From NCBI RefSeq assembly GCF_023168145.1, contig NZ_BQYK01000006.1, forward strand, positions 11,447 to 70,514: a DNA stretch of 59,068 bases. Reading direction: 5' to 3'. Origin of the DNA: Sporosarcina sp. NCCP-2222 (lineage in GTDB: Bacteria > Bacillota > Bacilli > Bacillales_A > Planococcaceae). How positions within the stretch are numbered: the first letter of the stretch is position 1; each line of letters starts with the position of its first letter. The notes below the pieces were generated by a model that saw only the letters and a list, made by a program, of their open reading frames with translations, searched no databases and was not told the origin of the DNA. Both the position numbers and the translations under genes were made by a program. Below, piece after piece: positions 41,943 through 50,286 of this stretch.

Positions 41943-43871
41943 TTAGGCCGATGCTTTTATATGTGCTAAGTATCGCCAGCGAATTAAATAGAAATAGATC
42001 ACTTGCATGAGTGTAAAGCCTGCCAGAACGAGCAGCAGTTCTTTCACAATCGAAATTTCAGCTAATGCATCCCAGATGACTTGCAAGGAAAGAAATGCGA
42101 ATGAACTATGCACGAAGGCGACTCCCCATGGGAAGAAGAACTGCGGAATCAATTGCCGGTTCACGATCCGTTTGAATTCCTTATCCGTAATTCCCATGCG
42201 CCGCAACACGTCAAACTGTTTGCGGTCCCGTTCGAGCGACGTGTACAACCGGAAATAAATGAAACTCCCGGCCGCCAGGAAAAAGACACCTGCTAGCAGC
42301 AGCCCGACAAATAACAGCAACGAGAATGTTGTGCGGATAATCGCATAATTCGCTCCCGGGTTGTCAAATTTATACTGCAGGTGCTGAGCGGTCCCTGTAA
42401 TAATGGATTCTGAAAAAGATCGATTGATTTGCAATCCAATCTCTTTCGTGTTTTGCCAATCCGGAATATTAAATGCATAATAGACCGAAATCGGATCAAT
42501 ATCCTGCATGATGATCTTCTCAAAATCGCTGTCATTCAAAATGATGGCGTTCGTCCCAATTCCACTTGAAGAGGGGAACACTTGAAATGGGTACGCCCCT
42601 TCAATTTCTATGGTAATATCGGTTTCCATCAGCGTCGTCTCGACCGTCCGCTTCTTCAAAAAATCGTACGAAGAAGGAGATGGCGGCAGGAACATCGCAT
42701 AGCCCTTGGATAAGTCGATCTTGCTGTAGCCGAATGACTGGGCAAGCAAATTAACGTTGGATAGTTTTAATATAGAGACCCGATTTTCAGTAAATGATGA
42801 TGTTTGCTCAATAATCGGGATTCGTACCAGAGTATAATCGAGCTGCTTGTCTTTCAGCTCCTCGATCAGTTCGGCGACATGGCGCTGTTCCATTTGATTC
42901 CCCGGCAAACTGTGATAGACGAGACCGAGCGGATTCATTTCGCGATATTGGGACGCGAAGGAGGTCAGCGAAGCCAAGATGCCAACAGACATGAACGCGA
43001 GTGTCGATACGATTGTCACGATGAAGAACATCCGTGCGTTTTCCTTCAGCCTTACGACCCCTTCCGAGACCGAGAGCAGCCAAAAATGGCGCCAATAAAA
43101 CTTCTTACGCCGCCTAAACAGATGCAGCAGAAAAGGCAGCGAATCGGTAAAGAAGAAATATGTTCCGATCGTCGCAAGCGGCGGCAAGAGAAAAATCAAG
43201 CCGATGACAATTGAGTTGGACGTAGATGCCGCCGCCCAGTAGGAAACACCGAGCAATGCGAGTCCAAAAATCGCTCTCTTTGTTGAAAAGCCGTGTGAAC
43301 CCAGATCAGCCATTTCCCCTCGGATCAATTCCTCCACCCGTCCTGTTCGGATAAAAACAGGAGCGGACAGTGAAATGATAATGAACAGGCTCAAAAAAGC
43401 TCCGACTGTCAGTGCAAATGGCTTCCAAGATAAATAAAGCGGCAAGGCCGGCAACAGGACAATTTCCTTAACGACCATGAAAAAGAACTTCGAGAACATA
43501 TAACCTAAAAAAGTTCCCGCTAAAATCGCCCCGACTCCAATGATTAGCGTTTCAATGAAAATGAGGCGGTGCAATTGCCTTTTTTCCATGCCGAGATGCA
43601 GCAGGATGCCGAACTCTTTTGACCGCGCCTGCAAGAACGCCCGCATCGAATAGAACAGGAAAAAGAGCGTGAAGATGAATAAAATCAGCTCCGCCGCTCC
43701 CATGCCGACGAGCGCGATTTCCTGCAAGAACCTATTTTCTATGGATGGATGGAACAATAGCATCGAATAAAGGAAAAAGACCATGACTGAAAAAACACTG
43801 GCCATGAAAAAAGCGGCGTAAATCCGGCGATTCCGGATAACGTTGCGATACGCAAACTGGCGGAAATTCAA
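41943..43871 (-). CDS. Bce-type ABC transporter permease (peptide antibiotic detoxification)
   Basis: 642 aa from a TTG at 43871 with GGAGGGAG five bases upstream (LNFRQFAYRNVIRNRRIYAA). Ten membrane segments with the characteristic large extracellular domain between segments 7 and 8 (about 300-500). FtsX-like membrane core. Bce transporters sense and remove bacitracin- or lantibiotic-type peptides from lipid II cycle targets. The gene follows the ATPase by 15 bp. Family identity to BceB/YxdM-type permeases is clear; the exact drug is not. Confidence 0.9.
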   Translation of the reverse strand: MNFRQFAYRNVIRNRRIYAAFFMASVFSVMVFFLYSMLLFHPSIENRFLQEIALVGMGAAELILFIFTLFFLFYSMRAFLQARSKEFGILLHLGMEKRQLHRLIFIETLIIGVGAILAGTFLGYMFSKFFFMVVKEIVLLPALPLYLSWKPFALTVGAFLSLFIIISLSAPVFIRTGRVEELIRGEMADLGSHGFSTKRAIFGLALLGVSYWAAASTSNSIVIGLIFLLPPLATIGTYFFFTDSLPFLLHLFRRRKKFYWRHFWLLSVSEGVVRLKENARMFFIVTIVSTLAFMSVGILASLTSFASQYREMNPLGLVYHSLPGNQMEQRHVAELIEELKDKQLDYTLVRIPIIEQTSSFTENRVSILKLSNVNLLAQSFGYSKIDLSKGYAMFLPPSPSSYDFLKKRTVETTLMETDITIEIEGAYPFQVFPSSSGIGTNAIILNDSDFEKIIMQDIDPISVYYAFNIPDWQNTKEIGLQINRSFSESIITGTAQHLQYKFDNPGANYAIIRTTFSLLLFVGLLLAGVFFLAAGSFIYFRLYTSLERDRKQFDVLRRMGITDKEFKRIVNRQLIPQFFFPWGVAFVHSSFAFLSLQVIWDALAEISIVKELLLVLAGFTLMQVIYFYLIRWRYLAHIKASA

Positions 43872-43886
43872 GCGGGCTCCCTCCAA

Positions 43887-44660
43887 TCACAGCGTCCGCA
43901 GATCATGGACGTTCCCTCCGAGCAGTGACAAGACGTTCAAGATGCGCTGGAAGAACGTTTGACGCCGCTCATCTTTGTAGATTTCATTGAAAAACTCCCC
44001 ATCTTTTATGAACAGAACGCGGTCGCAATAACTGGCCGCTATCGGATCATGCGTCACCATAATAATTGTTGTCCGCTCGGTTTCATTCACATGGCTGAGC
44101 AGTTCGAGTACATCCTTCGCCGATTTCGAATCAAGATTTCCCGTCGGTTCGTCCGCCAGAATCATTTTCGGCTGATGGATGAGCGCCCGTCCAATCGCAG
44201 TCCTCTGGGCTTGACCGCCCGACAACTCATCCGGCCTGCGATTCAAAATATCTTTTAAATGCAGCTGGGCGGAAATCTTTTTAACCCGCCTTTCCATTTC
44301 ATGCAAAGGCAGTCCATCTAACGTGAGGGGCAGAACAATGTTCTCTTCAACGGTCAGCATATGAAGCAAATTGATGTCTTGAAAGACGAATCCAAAATTA
44401 TGCCGCCGGAACAAAGCCAGTTCATTCTGGCTGAGTGCTTCCGGCTCAATGCCGTTAACGACAAGCTTGCCATACGTCGGCAGGTCAATCGTCGAGATGA
44501 GATTGAGCAGTGTCGTCTTGCCGCTTCCGGAAGGTCCCATAATCGCGACGAACTCGCCTTCCTCCGCTTCAAAGTCCAGTCGGTTCAATGCGCGATGCAT
44601 CACTTTTCCTTCATAGATCTTCGTCACTTCCGTCAGTTCCACGATCCTCTGTGCTGTCAT
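43887..44660 (-). CDS. Bce-type ABC transporter ATPase
   Basis: 257 aa from the ATG at 44660, which lies inside the 3' end of the sensor kinase gene (50-bp overlap); a later GTG in IVELTEVTK is the alternative. Walker A GPSGSGKTTL, Q-loop FVFQDINLLHML, signature DELSGGQAQRTAIGRALIHQ, Walker B MILADEPTGNLDSKSA. MacB/LolD-like subfamily as expected for BceA. Confidence 0.92.
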   Translation of the reverse strand: MTAQRIVELTEVTKIYEGKVMHRALNRLDFEAEEGEFVAIMGPSGSGKTTLLNLISTIDLPTYGKLVVNGIEPEALSQNELALFRRHNFGFVFQDINLLHMLTVEENIVLPLTLDGLPLHEMERRVKKISAQLHLKDILNRRPDELSGGQAQRTAIGRALIHQPKMILADEPTGNLDSKSAKDVLELLSHVNETERTTIIMVTHDPIAASYCDRVLFIKDGEFFNEIYKDERRQTFFQRILNVLSLLGGNVHDLRTL

Positions 44661-45663
44661 CCACCTCACCTGCCTCTCCGTTTTTAAATAAGACGCTGAC
44701 CGTCGTGCCAGCTCCAGGTTCCGATTCAATTGTCAGCGGATGGCCCAGCTTCCCGCACACTTCCGATGCGATATAAAGGCCCATTCCAGTCGACTCACCC
44801 GTCAACCGGCCGTTTTCTCCGGTGAAAAAGGCTTTCGTCACCCGCTTCAAATCTGAAGCCGGAATGCCGATCCCTTCATCCCGAATGCTTAGCATAATTC
44901 CCGCTTCTCCTGCTTCCGCTGTGAAATGAATTTTCTTTCCTTCTTCAAACGTATATTTAACAGCATTGGTAATGAATTGCGAAACGATTGTATGCATCCA
45001 TTTGGCATCGGTTGCCACTGTAAACCGGTCGTCAATGCGAATGACCGGGAACACCCCGTTCGTAATAAAGAGCCTCTTATGTTCATTCACAACTTTTTGA
45101 ACGAGCGATTTGAGGCCAACCTGTTCAATGCGCATATCCTCTTCAAATGTTTCCAGCCGGGCATTCATCAACACGGCATCCAAGCCGAGGCGAATCTTGT
45201 CAATCTCCTCCGCCACACTCCGCTTGTCCAACTCCCCCTCTTCTTGAAGCAACAGTCCGATGACCGAAATCGGCGTCTTCATCTGATGGACCCATTGATT
45301 CATGAAATGGATTTGCCGATGCTGGGAGGCGTACAACGACTGTACTTCATTTTGATACAGGCTGTATAGATTGCGCATATAACGTATCGTTTGGCGCTGC
45401 TCCGGAGACGGGACGTAGCGCATTAAAGCGTCCTCCATCTTTTCCGGCTTCCGAGTGATTGATGCGTAAAAAGAACGCCGCATGACGTACTTCCCGCCTA
45501 AATAACCGGCCGTCAGCAAAAAGCTCATAATGATTGAGTAAATAGCCGTATTGAGTCCACGAAATCCGTCTAAGTAATAAAGCAGCAAGATGAACAATAC
45601 GAGCAGCAGCTGAAAGACGAGAAGCGGCAGATGCTCCCGAAGGAATAACGATACTTGTCTCAT
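44611..45663 (-). CDS. Intramembrane-sensing histidine kinase (BceS-like)
   Basis: 350 aa. Two membrane segments with almost no extracellular loop (LVFQLLLVLFILLLYYLDGF; IYSIIMSFLLTAGYLGGKYV), the intramembrane-sensing layout in which the transporter is the true sensor. Phosphoacceptor region NQWVHQMKTPISVIGLLLQE with His followed by QMKTP; N box FITNAVKYTFEE; G boxes RDEGIGIPASDLKRVTKAFF and STGMGLYI. Start overlaps the response regulator stop (ATGA). Confidence 0.93.
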   Translation of the reverse strand: MRQVSLFLREHLPLLVFQLLLVLFILLLYYLDGFRGLNTAIYSIIMSFLLTAGYLGGKYVMRRSFYASITRKPEKMEDALMRYVPSPEQRQTIRYMRNLYSLYQNEVQSLYASQHRQIHFMNQWVHQMKTPISVIGLLLQEEGELDKRSVAEEIDKIRLGLDAVLMNARLETFEEDMRIEQVGLKSLVQKVVNEHKRLFITNGVFPVIRIDDRFTVATDAKWMHTIVSQFITNAVKYTFEEGKKIHFTAEAGEAGIMLSIRDEGIGIPASDLKRVTKAFFTGENGRLTGESTGMGLYIASEVCGKLGHPLTIESEPGAGTTVSVLFKNGEAGEVDDSTEDRGTDGSDEDL

Positions 45664-46364
45664 GCTTCCTCCGGCGCGACGAGCAGCCGATATCCCGAGC
45701 CCCGCACCGTTTCAATGGTGGATTTCACATCATAATCCCCAAGCTTTTTCCGAACCCGTGTCATATTGACATTCAATGTGTTCTCATCCACAAACGACTG
45801 GTCATCCCATAGCTCCTCGAGCAGCGTTTCACGTGACACAACCTTCGGTGACGCATCCAGCAGCAACTCGAGAATGACACACTCTTTCTTCTGCAAAGGA
45901 ATGACCAAATCACGCACATGCAACTCCATGCGTTCCACGTACAACGTCAACAGACCTGTCTTCACCGTCCGCTCCGATTGATTCGGCGCGTATTCTCCAA
46001 AAGACCTGCGCAGATGGCTCCTGATTTTAGCCAGCACAATCTCATAATGGAACGGCTTCGTAATAAAATCATCGCCGCCATTCTCCAGCGCAAACACCTG
46101 GTCCATATCCCCCGACCTCGCAGAAATGAAAATAATCGGGCATGTCGTATGCTGCCTCAACTGGCGGCACCAATAATATCCATCATACGACGGCAAATTA
46201 ATATCCAATAAAATGAGATGCGGTTCAAAGGCGCCGCACTCCTCGACAATATTATCAAAATCCTCAACAATCGCTACATCGTACTGATACTTGCGAAGCG
46301 TCTCCGCGAGCAGCCCCGCAATCTTTTTATCATCTTCCACGATGAAAATACGGTGATTTTCCAT
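45660..46364 (-). CDS. OmpR-family response regulator (BceR-like)
   Basis: 234 aa from the ATG at 46364 (GGGGGAGGAGCG site). Receiver domain with ILLDINLPSYDGYYWCRQLR (phospho-Asp) and FITKPFHYEIVLAKIRSHLR; winged helix C-terminus with LLLDASPKVVSRETLLEELW and VNMTRVRKKLGDYDVKSTIE, RGSGYRL. First gene of the four-gene bceRSAB-like operon. Its target would be the operon's own promoter in the repeat-bearing gap upstream; no BceR-type inverted repeat was found by eye. Confidence 0.93.
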   Translation of the reverse strand: MENHRIFIVEDDKKIAGLLAETLRKYQYDVAIVEDFDNIVEECGAFEPHLILLDINLPSYDGYYWCRQLRQHTTCPIIFISARSGDMDQVFALENGGDDFITKPFHYEIVLAKIRSHLRRSFGEYAPNQSERTVKTGLLTLYVERMELHVRDLVIPLQKKECVILELLLDASPKVVSRETLLEELWDDQSFVDENTLNVNMTRVRKKLGDYDVKSTIETVRGSGYRLLVAPEEA

Positions 46365-46512
46365 CGCTCCTCCCCCTCTCATTCTCTGTTGATTATACCT
46401 CAAAAGTGGAAATTCCGCCCGTTGTCTCTGTAAGGCGCTGGACTTTTATGCGTGGGAATTGATGGAGGTGTGAGTGGAGATGAGTGGCTCCTATGTATAG
46501 ACGGGTAGACAT

Positions 46513-46679
46513 GGCTTATGCGCGGGTGGCATAGGCTTTTGCGCGGTTGCGAACCCGGTATGCGCGGGTGGCACGACTTATGCGCGGCTGCGAACCCGGT
46601 ATGCGCGAGTAGCTCTGGCTTATGCGCGGTTGCGAACCCGGTATGCGCGGGTGACTCTGGCTTATGCGCGGGGTACGGG
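46513..46679. repeat. Tandem repeat, family B: about 4 units of 42 bp (two half-units each)
   Basis: Half-unit GGCTTATGCGCGGTTGCGAACCC (23 bp; written in two parts when longer) alternates with GGTATGCGCGGGTGACTCT (19 bp). The core TATGCGCGG recurs eight times at about 19-23 bp, with one further decayed copy near 46448. Located between lplJ (end) and the bceR-like gene (start). The rest of the gap 46365-46914 shows no gene. Confidence 0.85.
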
Positions 46680-46909
46680 TGACGAGATAAAAAACGGCTG
46701 CTCTACGCGTCCGCGCGGCACTCAGAAGGTCACGAAGCACCCCATTTCGCGCTGAATGTCTTTACCAATCTAGTCTTTCTTCATGTGGATTACTTGATTT
46801 ACATGATGAAGGCACGCAAGCAAAGCCTGTGGCGGCTTTTCCTCTTTCCCCGTGACTTTCGCCTACTTCACCCCTCCCTTTTTTACGTATGATAGAAGGG
46901 AGAAGAGCA

Positions 46910-46936
46910 TAAAAAAACCCGGCATGCGCCGGGTTT
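46910..46936 (-). terminator. Terminator of lplJ
   Basis: AAACCCGGC ATGC GCCGGGTTT hairpin overlapping the lplJ stop, then seven T on the minus strand. Confidence 0.85.
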
Positions 46937-47927
46937 AGTATATTAGATTGACGAATTCGTCTTTCGTTATGCCGCCAAGGATGGTCGGGATATCGAGTGA
47001 ATCCAATGCTTTGGTGATGGATTCGCGATCGTATTGGACATTCTTCAAGCTCTCCTCGATCACAGCCACTTCACCGACACCAAAGAAATCTCCGAAGATG
47101 TGGACTTCTTCGATTTTGCCTTTATTAACTTGCAATCGAACGTCAATGCCTCCAACCGGGAAGCGATGCGAATGCTGCATATTGCATTTCGGGGATTTTC
47201 CGTAATTCCAATCCCAGTTGCCGTAACGTTCTGCAGAAAGTTGGTGGATCTTGTCCCAGTCGTCATTTGTCAGTTCCACGTACTGAATATTTTCTTCCCC
47301 GTTAAAGATGGAATTCAAAATTCGCTGGCGGAATTGCTCAATGGTCATCGGCTCTTCGATGAATTCCGATATATTGGCGACTCGGCTGCGGATGGACTTG
47401 ATGCCTTTTGACTCAATTTTATCCTTCTTTACCTTCAAGGCGGACACGACCCGTTCAATTTCCGTATCAAACATGAGCGTTCCGTGGGTGTACAAACGTC
47501 CTTGTGTCGCAAATTGCGCGTTTCCGGACACTTTCCGTCCTTCCACTAGAATATCATTCCGGCCCAGCAGCTCTGCCTTCACGCCCATTTCAGCCAACGC
47601 TTTAATAACAGGTTCTGTGAACTTCTTAAAATTCCGGAAGGACTCACCATCGTCTTTTGTAATAAAGCTGTAATTCAAATTCCCCAAATCATGATAAACT
47701 GCTCCGCCCCCTGACAATCGGCGGACGACATGGATACCATTCGCATCAACATATTCCGTATTAATCTCTTCTACGGTGTTTTGATTGCGTCCAATTATGA
47801 TGGACGGCTCGTTAATATAGAACAGCAAATAGGAGTCTTTGTCGACATCCATCGTTTTTAACGCATACTCTTCTATCGCCAAGTTGATCCGCGGATCGGT
47901 GATTCCTTTATTATCAATGAAATACAT
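46935..47927 (-). CDS. lplJ: Lipoate-protein ligase LplJ
   Basis: 330 aa. LLFYINEPSIIIGRNQNTVE, RRLSGGGAVYHDLGNLNYSF with the conserved Gly-rich loop, and LGRNDILVEGRKVSGNAQFA, with C-terminal accessory domain (EEVHIFGDFFGVGEVAVIEE). Activates free lipoate with ATP and attaches it to lipoyl domains of dehydrogenase complexes. Strong GGGAGCG site. In B. subtilis lplJ (yhfJ) lies close to yhfH, as here. Confidence 0.93.
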   Translation of the reverse strand: MYFIDNKGITDPRINLAIEEYALKTMDVDKDSYLLFYINEPSIIIGRNQNTVEEINTEYVDANGIHVVRRLSGGGAVYHDLGNLNYSFITKDDGESFRNFKKFTEPVIKALAEMGVKAELLGRNDILVEGRKVSGNAQFATQGRLYTHGTLMFDTEIERVVSALKVKKDKIESKGIKSIRSRVANISEFIEEPMTIEQFRQRILNSIFNGEENIQYVELTNDDWDKIHQLSAERYGNWDWNYGKSPKCNMQHSHRFPVGGIDVRLQVNKGKIEEVHIFGDFFGVGEVAVIEESLKNVQYDRESITKALDSLDIPTILGGITKDEFVNLIY

Positions 47928-48039
47928 GCTAATCGCTCCCTATGACTATGATCCAATTTTATTTTAGCCGAACGGCATCCAAAAGTGTTGACAAAAGATT
48001 CTTGTTATAATACACTACATTTTAATAAATTCTAGTTGT

Positions 48040-48105
48040 ATAACAAATAAAAGGAGTTTGGTAGATGAGCTAGCTATATTTTTTTATCCTATCTGTTATA
48101 TTACA
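48040..48105 (+). pseudogene. Decayed yhfH unit 1 (leader and tail without coding body)
   Basis: A yhfH-type leader (ATAACAAATAAAAGGAG and an ATG at 48065) runs directly into the tail block that normally follows the yhfH stop (CTATATTTTTTTATCC, then CTGTTATA). The coding body between them is deleted, leaving ATGAGCTAG. Confidence 0.55.
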
Positions 48106-48155
48106 ATCATCCAATTTACCATTTCGTTATAACACATTGAGAGGAGATGAACTCG

Positions 48156-48281
48156 ATGCTTGAAAACATTGTAGAGTTTTTTAAGAACCTGCCAGCTAAG
48201 CAATGTGAGCAGTGCGGCAAGGAAATTGACGAGCAGCACGAATGCTATAGCAATAAATGCGATGAGTGTAACGTGCTATAA
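48156..48281 (+). CDS. yhfH: YhfH-like zinc-ribbon mini-protein, copy 1
   Basis: 41 aa: MLENIVEFFKNLPAKQCEQC then GKEIDEQHECYSNKCDEC. The two CxxC pairs separated by EQHECYSN are the YhfH family pattern, predicted to bind one zinc. GAGAGGAGATGAACTCG gives a good ribosome site. The function of the family is unknown. It is followed by a T-rich block that recurs after each unit of this tandem array; no transcription terminator stem is seen there. Confidence 0.85.
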   Translation: MLENIVEFFKNLPAKQCEQCGKEIDEQHECYSNKCDECNVL

Positions 48282-48298
48282 TTTTTTTAACCATTCTG

Positions 48299-48405
48299 TT
48301 ATATGACATAAGCACATTGTAGTAACACAGAAAGGGTTCATGTTTGTAATAGACTAAAGCAGATAGAATTATTAACGGCAACGTGGTGTATTTTTTTACC
48401 TACTC
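48299..48405 (+). pseudogene. Decayed yhfH unit 2
   Basis: Leader (GTAGTAACACAGAAAGGGTT), ATG at 48340, a short unrelated stretch with early stop, then the tail (AACGTGGTGTATTTTTTTACC, CTGTTATA) that matches the end of the intact copies (AACGTGCTATAATTTTTTTA). Looks like a yhfH copy whose middle was lost. Confidence 0.55.
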
Positions 48406-48462
48406 TGTTATAAAACAAATTTATAACTTAATTATAGTTATAACACAAAGGAGATGAAAGCA

Positions 48463-48588
48463 ATGCTAGAAAACGTAGTGGAATTTTATAAAAACCTGCC
48501 GCCTAAAACTTGTGTTACTTGTGGGAAAGAGATGGAGGAGCAGCACGAATGCTACAGCAATACATGCGAGGAATGCAAGGCTTTGTAA
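48463..48588 (+). CDS. yhfH: YhfH-like zinc-ribbon mini-protein, copy 2
   Basis: 41 aa: MLENVVEFYKNLPPKTCVTC, then GKEMEEQHECYSNTCEEC. About 75 percent identical to copy 1 by eye, with all four cysteines kept, so both copies appear to be under selection. Ribosome site AAAGGAGATG. The leader TATAACACAAAGGAGATG is shared with the other units. Confidence 0.85.
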   Translation: MLENVVEFYKNLPPKTCVTCGKEMEEQHECYSNTCEECKAL

Positions 48589-48748
48589 CGCGAGCAGAGT
48601 CAGCTAACTTATTACCCCTAGACATTGCATGCCCTGAAGGGTTGGACCATGTGTCAGGAGGATGCAAAATACAATAAGCCGGCTTACACATTTTTTTCTC
48701 TTTAATAAGCTGTACGGTTTATTTGTAAAAAGAACACGGAGGAGCAAC

Positions 48749-48790
48749 ATGATTGCCATTTCTATTAAAATGCTGCCGAATGAGCAGTAG
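48749..48790 (+). CDS. Possible 13-residue peptide
   Basis: ATGATTGCC... encodes MIAISIKMLPNEQ with GGAGGAGCAAC well placed upstream and a strong terminator two bases after the stop. The frame is open upstream for another 29 codons, but that start has its ribosome site directly against it and is unlikely. It may be a small peptide or a chance frame in front of a terminator. Confidence 0.35.
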   Translation: MIAISIKMLPNEQ

Positions 48791-48791
48791 T

Positions 48792-48827
48792 AAACGACTT
48801 CCCATCATTGTAGGAGGTCGTTTTTTT
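48792..48827 (+). terminator. Terminator after the mini-gene region
   Basis: AAACGACTTCC, ten-base loop, GGAGGTCGTTT with one G-T pair, then seven T. Confidence 0.8.
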
Positions 48828-48936
48828 CTGGATTTTCTACCTAAACTGGTACAAGCTCCCCAGCACAGCCTCTCCCCCTTACATAGTATGAGAACAGAAT
48901 CTGCAGATTCAATAAAGTCACAGGAGGTGATTGTAC

Positions 48937-49281
48937 ATGCCATTGACAACTGGACCTATTGAGAACATGGGGAACCAACCGGCTAATGCTACTACAGTGC
49001 GGGTGAAAATTTTGAACCGTACAGGTGGTCCTTTGACCGGTGTCGTCCGAGTGTTCAGGCTGAATGGGACAAGACAGCTAATTAACTCCTCTAACTTTAA
49101 TGTGGGCGCTAATTCTTCTGGATTTGTCACATTAAATCTGATCGGCGGTGCGCATCAATATGAAACGGAAATCGTTCCGAACCAAGCTGGCGGAATTTAT
49201 ACAGCATATGGCCGGACCGCTTCAGGCGTCATTATTGCAGCACAACGTGTGTTGAATTCAGAATTGACGCCTGTCCTTTAA
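48937..49281 (+). CDS. Unknown beta-rich protein, possible spore-surface component
   Basis: 114 aa from the ATG at 48937 (AGGAGGTG site seven bases upstream). Opens MPLTTGPIENMGNQPANATT, then TVRVKILNRTGGPLTGVVRV and ANSSGFVTLNLIGGAHQYET: no Cys, almost no charged surface, alternating beta strands; probably a single immunoglobulin- or CBM-like sandwich. No signal peptide or anchor. Upstream, CATAGTATGA around 48884 resembles the -10 of sporulation sigma factors. Size and composition remind me of exosporium or coat proteins, but I do not recognise the family, and this is a guess. Confidence 0.65.
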   Translation: MPLTTGPIENMGNQPANATTVRVKILNRTGGPLTGVVRVFRLNGTRQLINSSNFNVGANSSGFVTLNLIGGAHQYETEIVPNQAGGIYTAYGRTASGVIIAAQRVLNSELTPVL

Positions 49282-49350
49282 TGGACAAGTTGCGGACAGG
49301 CTTATAGCCATTCGCATAAAGAAGGGGTTGTCCCATAAGGACAGCCCCTT
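49269..49350. terminator. Paired terminators between convergent genes
   Basis: GCCTGTCC...GGACAGGC at 49269-49301 overlaps the end of the beta-rich protein gene; AGGGGTTGTCC...GGACAGCCCCTT at 49323-49350 with T/A runs serves the convergent GDPD gene and possibly both. Confidence 0.8.
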
Positions 49351-50208
49351 CTATTTTTCTCGCTCCACCAAATCAGGTTTATCGGTATGGATGCCATTGA
49401 GACCCATTGCTTGTAATCTCAACGCAACTTCCGGATCGTTAACAGTATAAGCGAAAACAGCCAGCCCTTTTTCGTGCATATAATTCACGAAGGGCGGTGT
49501 TAGCGCTTCATAACTGACCCCAATACCATCTGCATAAGTTAGCAACTTAGCAATTTTTTTCTTCGACAACTCAGCTTCTTCCCCTTCATCGAAGGAAATT
49601 AACTGCAAGAGCGGAATATCTGGATTTATTTTATGGACACGCTGGAGCGACTTCTCGCTGAATGAGTGGATAACCGCTCGTGGCCTGCCTTTCTTATCCT
49701 TTTGAATTAAATCGTTCTGTTCCAATTTCTGAACAAGCTTTTTTTCGATATTTGGATAGCGACTCGGATTTTTTAATTCAATTACATAATTCAAGGAGTC
49801 CCCGAATTGGTCAAATACTTCTTGTAACGTAGGCACTGCCATATTTTCGGATGGCCCTAGAACGGTTTTTTTGTCTTTCTTCCGTTCAACAATAGATAAG
49901 GATTTCAACTCATCGAGCGTATATGTTTCAATCTTGCCATCCCCCTCTGTTGTACGGGAGACATCCTTGTCATGCATGACTACGAGCTTCCCATCCTTTG
50001 TTTCATGAATGTCCAGCTCAATATAATCGGCACCCAGGTCTTCTGCCAATGCAAAGGAAGCCAGTGTATTTTCAGGGACATAGGCAGAAGCTCCTCGATG
50101 ACCAATGAGAAAAAATTCATCTTCTGGAAAGAATACTGATTTCTCTTTGCTAATCGAGCAACCTGCTATCATTAAAACAACTAAACTTATCAGTACTATC
50201 CTCTTCAT
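49351..50208 (-). CDS. Glycerophosphodiester phosphodiesterase, lipoprotein
   Basis: 285 aa from the ATG at 50208. Lipoprotein signal ending LMIAGC (Cys17). GDPD core FLIGHRGASAYVPENTLASF, then YIELDIHETKDGKLVVMHD with the catalytic His and metal Glu/Asp, and NYVIELKNP. Hydrolyses glycerophosphodiesters outside the membrane, recovering glycerol-3-phosphate from lipids or teichoic acid. Single gene. Confidence 0.92.
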   Translation of the reverse strand: MKRIVLISLVVLMIAGCSISKEKSVFFPEDEFFLIGHRGASAYVPENTLASFALAEDLGADYIELDIHETKDGKLVVMHDKDVSRTTEGDGKIETYTLDELKSLSIVERKKDKKTVLGPSENMAVPTLQEVFDQFGDSLNYVIELKNPSRYPNIEKKLVQKLEQNDLIQKDKKGRPRAVIHSFSEKSLQRVHKINPDIPLLQLISFDEGEEAELSKKKIAKLLTYADGIGVSYEALTPPFVNYMHEKGLAVFAYTVNDPEVALRLQAMGLNGIHTDKPDLVEREK

Positions 50209-50231
50209 CAAATTCCCCTTTCCGCATGAAT

Positions 50232-50260
50232 AAAAGAAAGGGCTGCACGGGGCAGCCCTC
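50232..50260 (-). terminator. Terminator of the hemEHY operon
   Basis: Minus-strand AGGGCTGC/GCAGCCCT hairpin followed by TTTCTTTTATT after hemY. Confidence 0.8.
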
Positions 50261-50286
50261 TGGACCGTAGGGGAACGCTTCTACTT

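Noticed and set aside
46516..46740. 74-codon minus-strand frame with RISQSHPRIPGSQ-type repeats
   Set aside because: It is only the translation of the family B DNA repeat; codon pattern follows the 42-bp unit and no ribosome site is seen.
48644..48790. 42-codon frame upstream-extended from the 13-residue peptide
   Set aside because: Its ATG directly abuts the only GGAGG, leaving no spacing for initiation.
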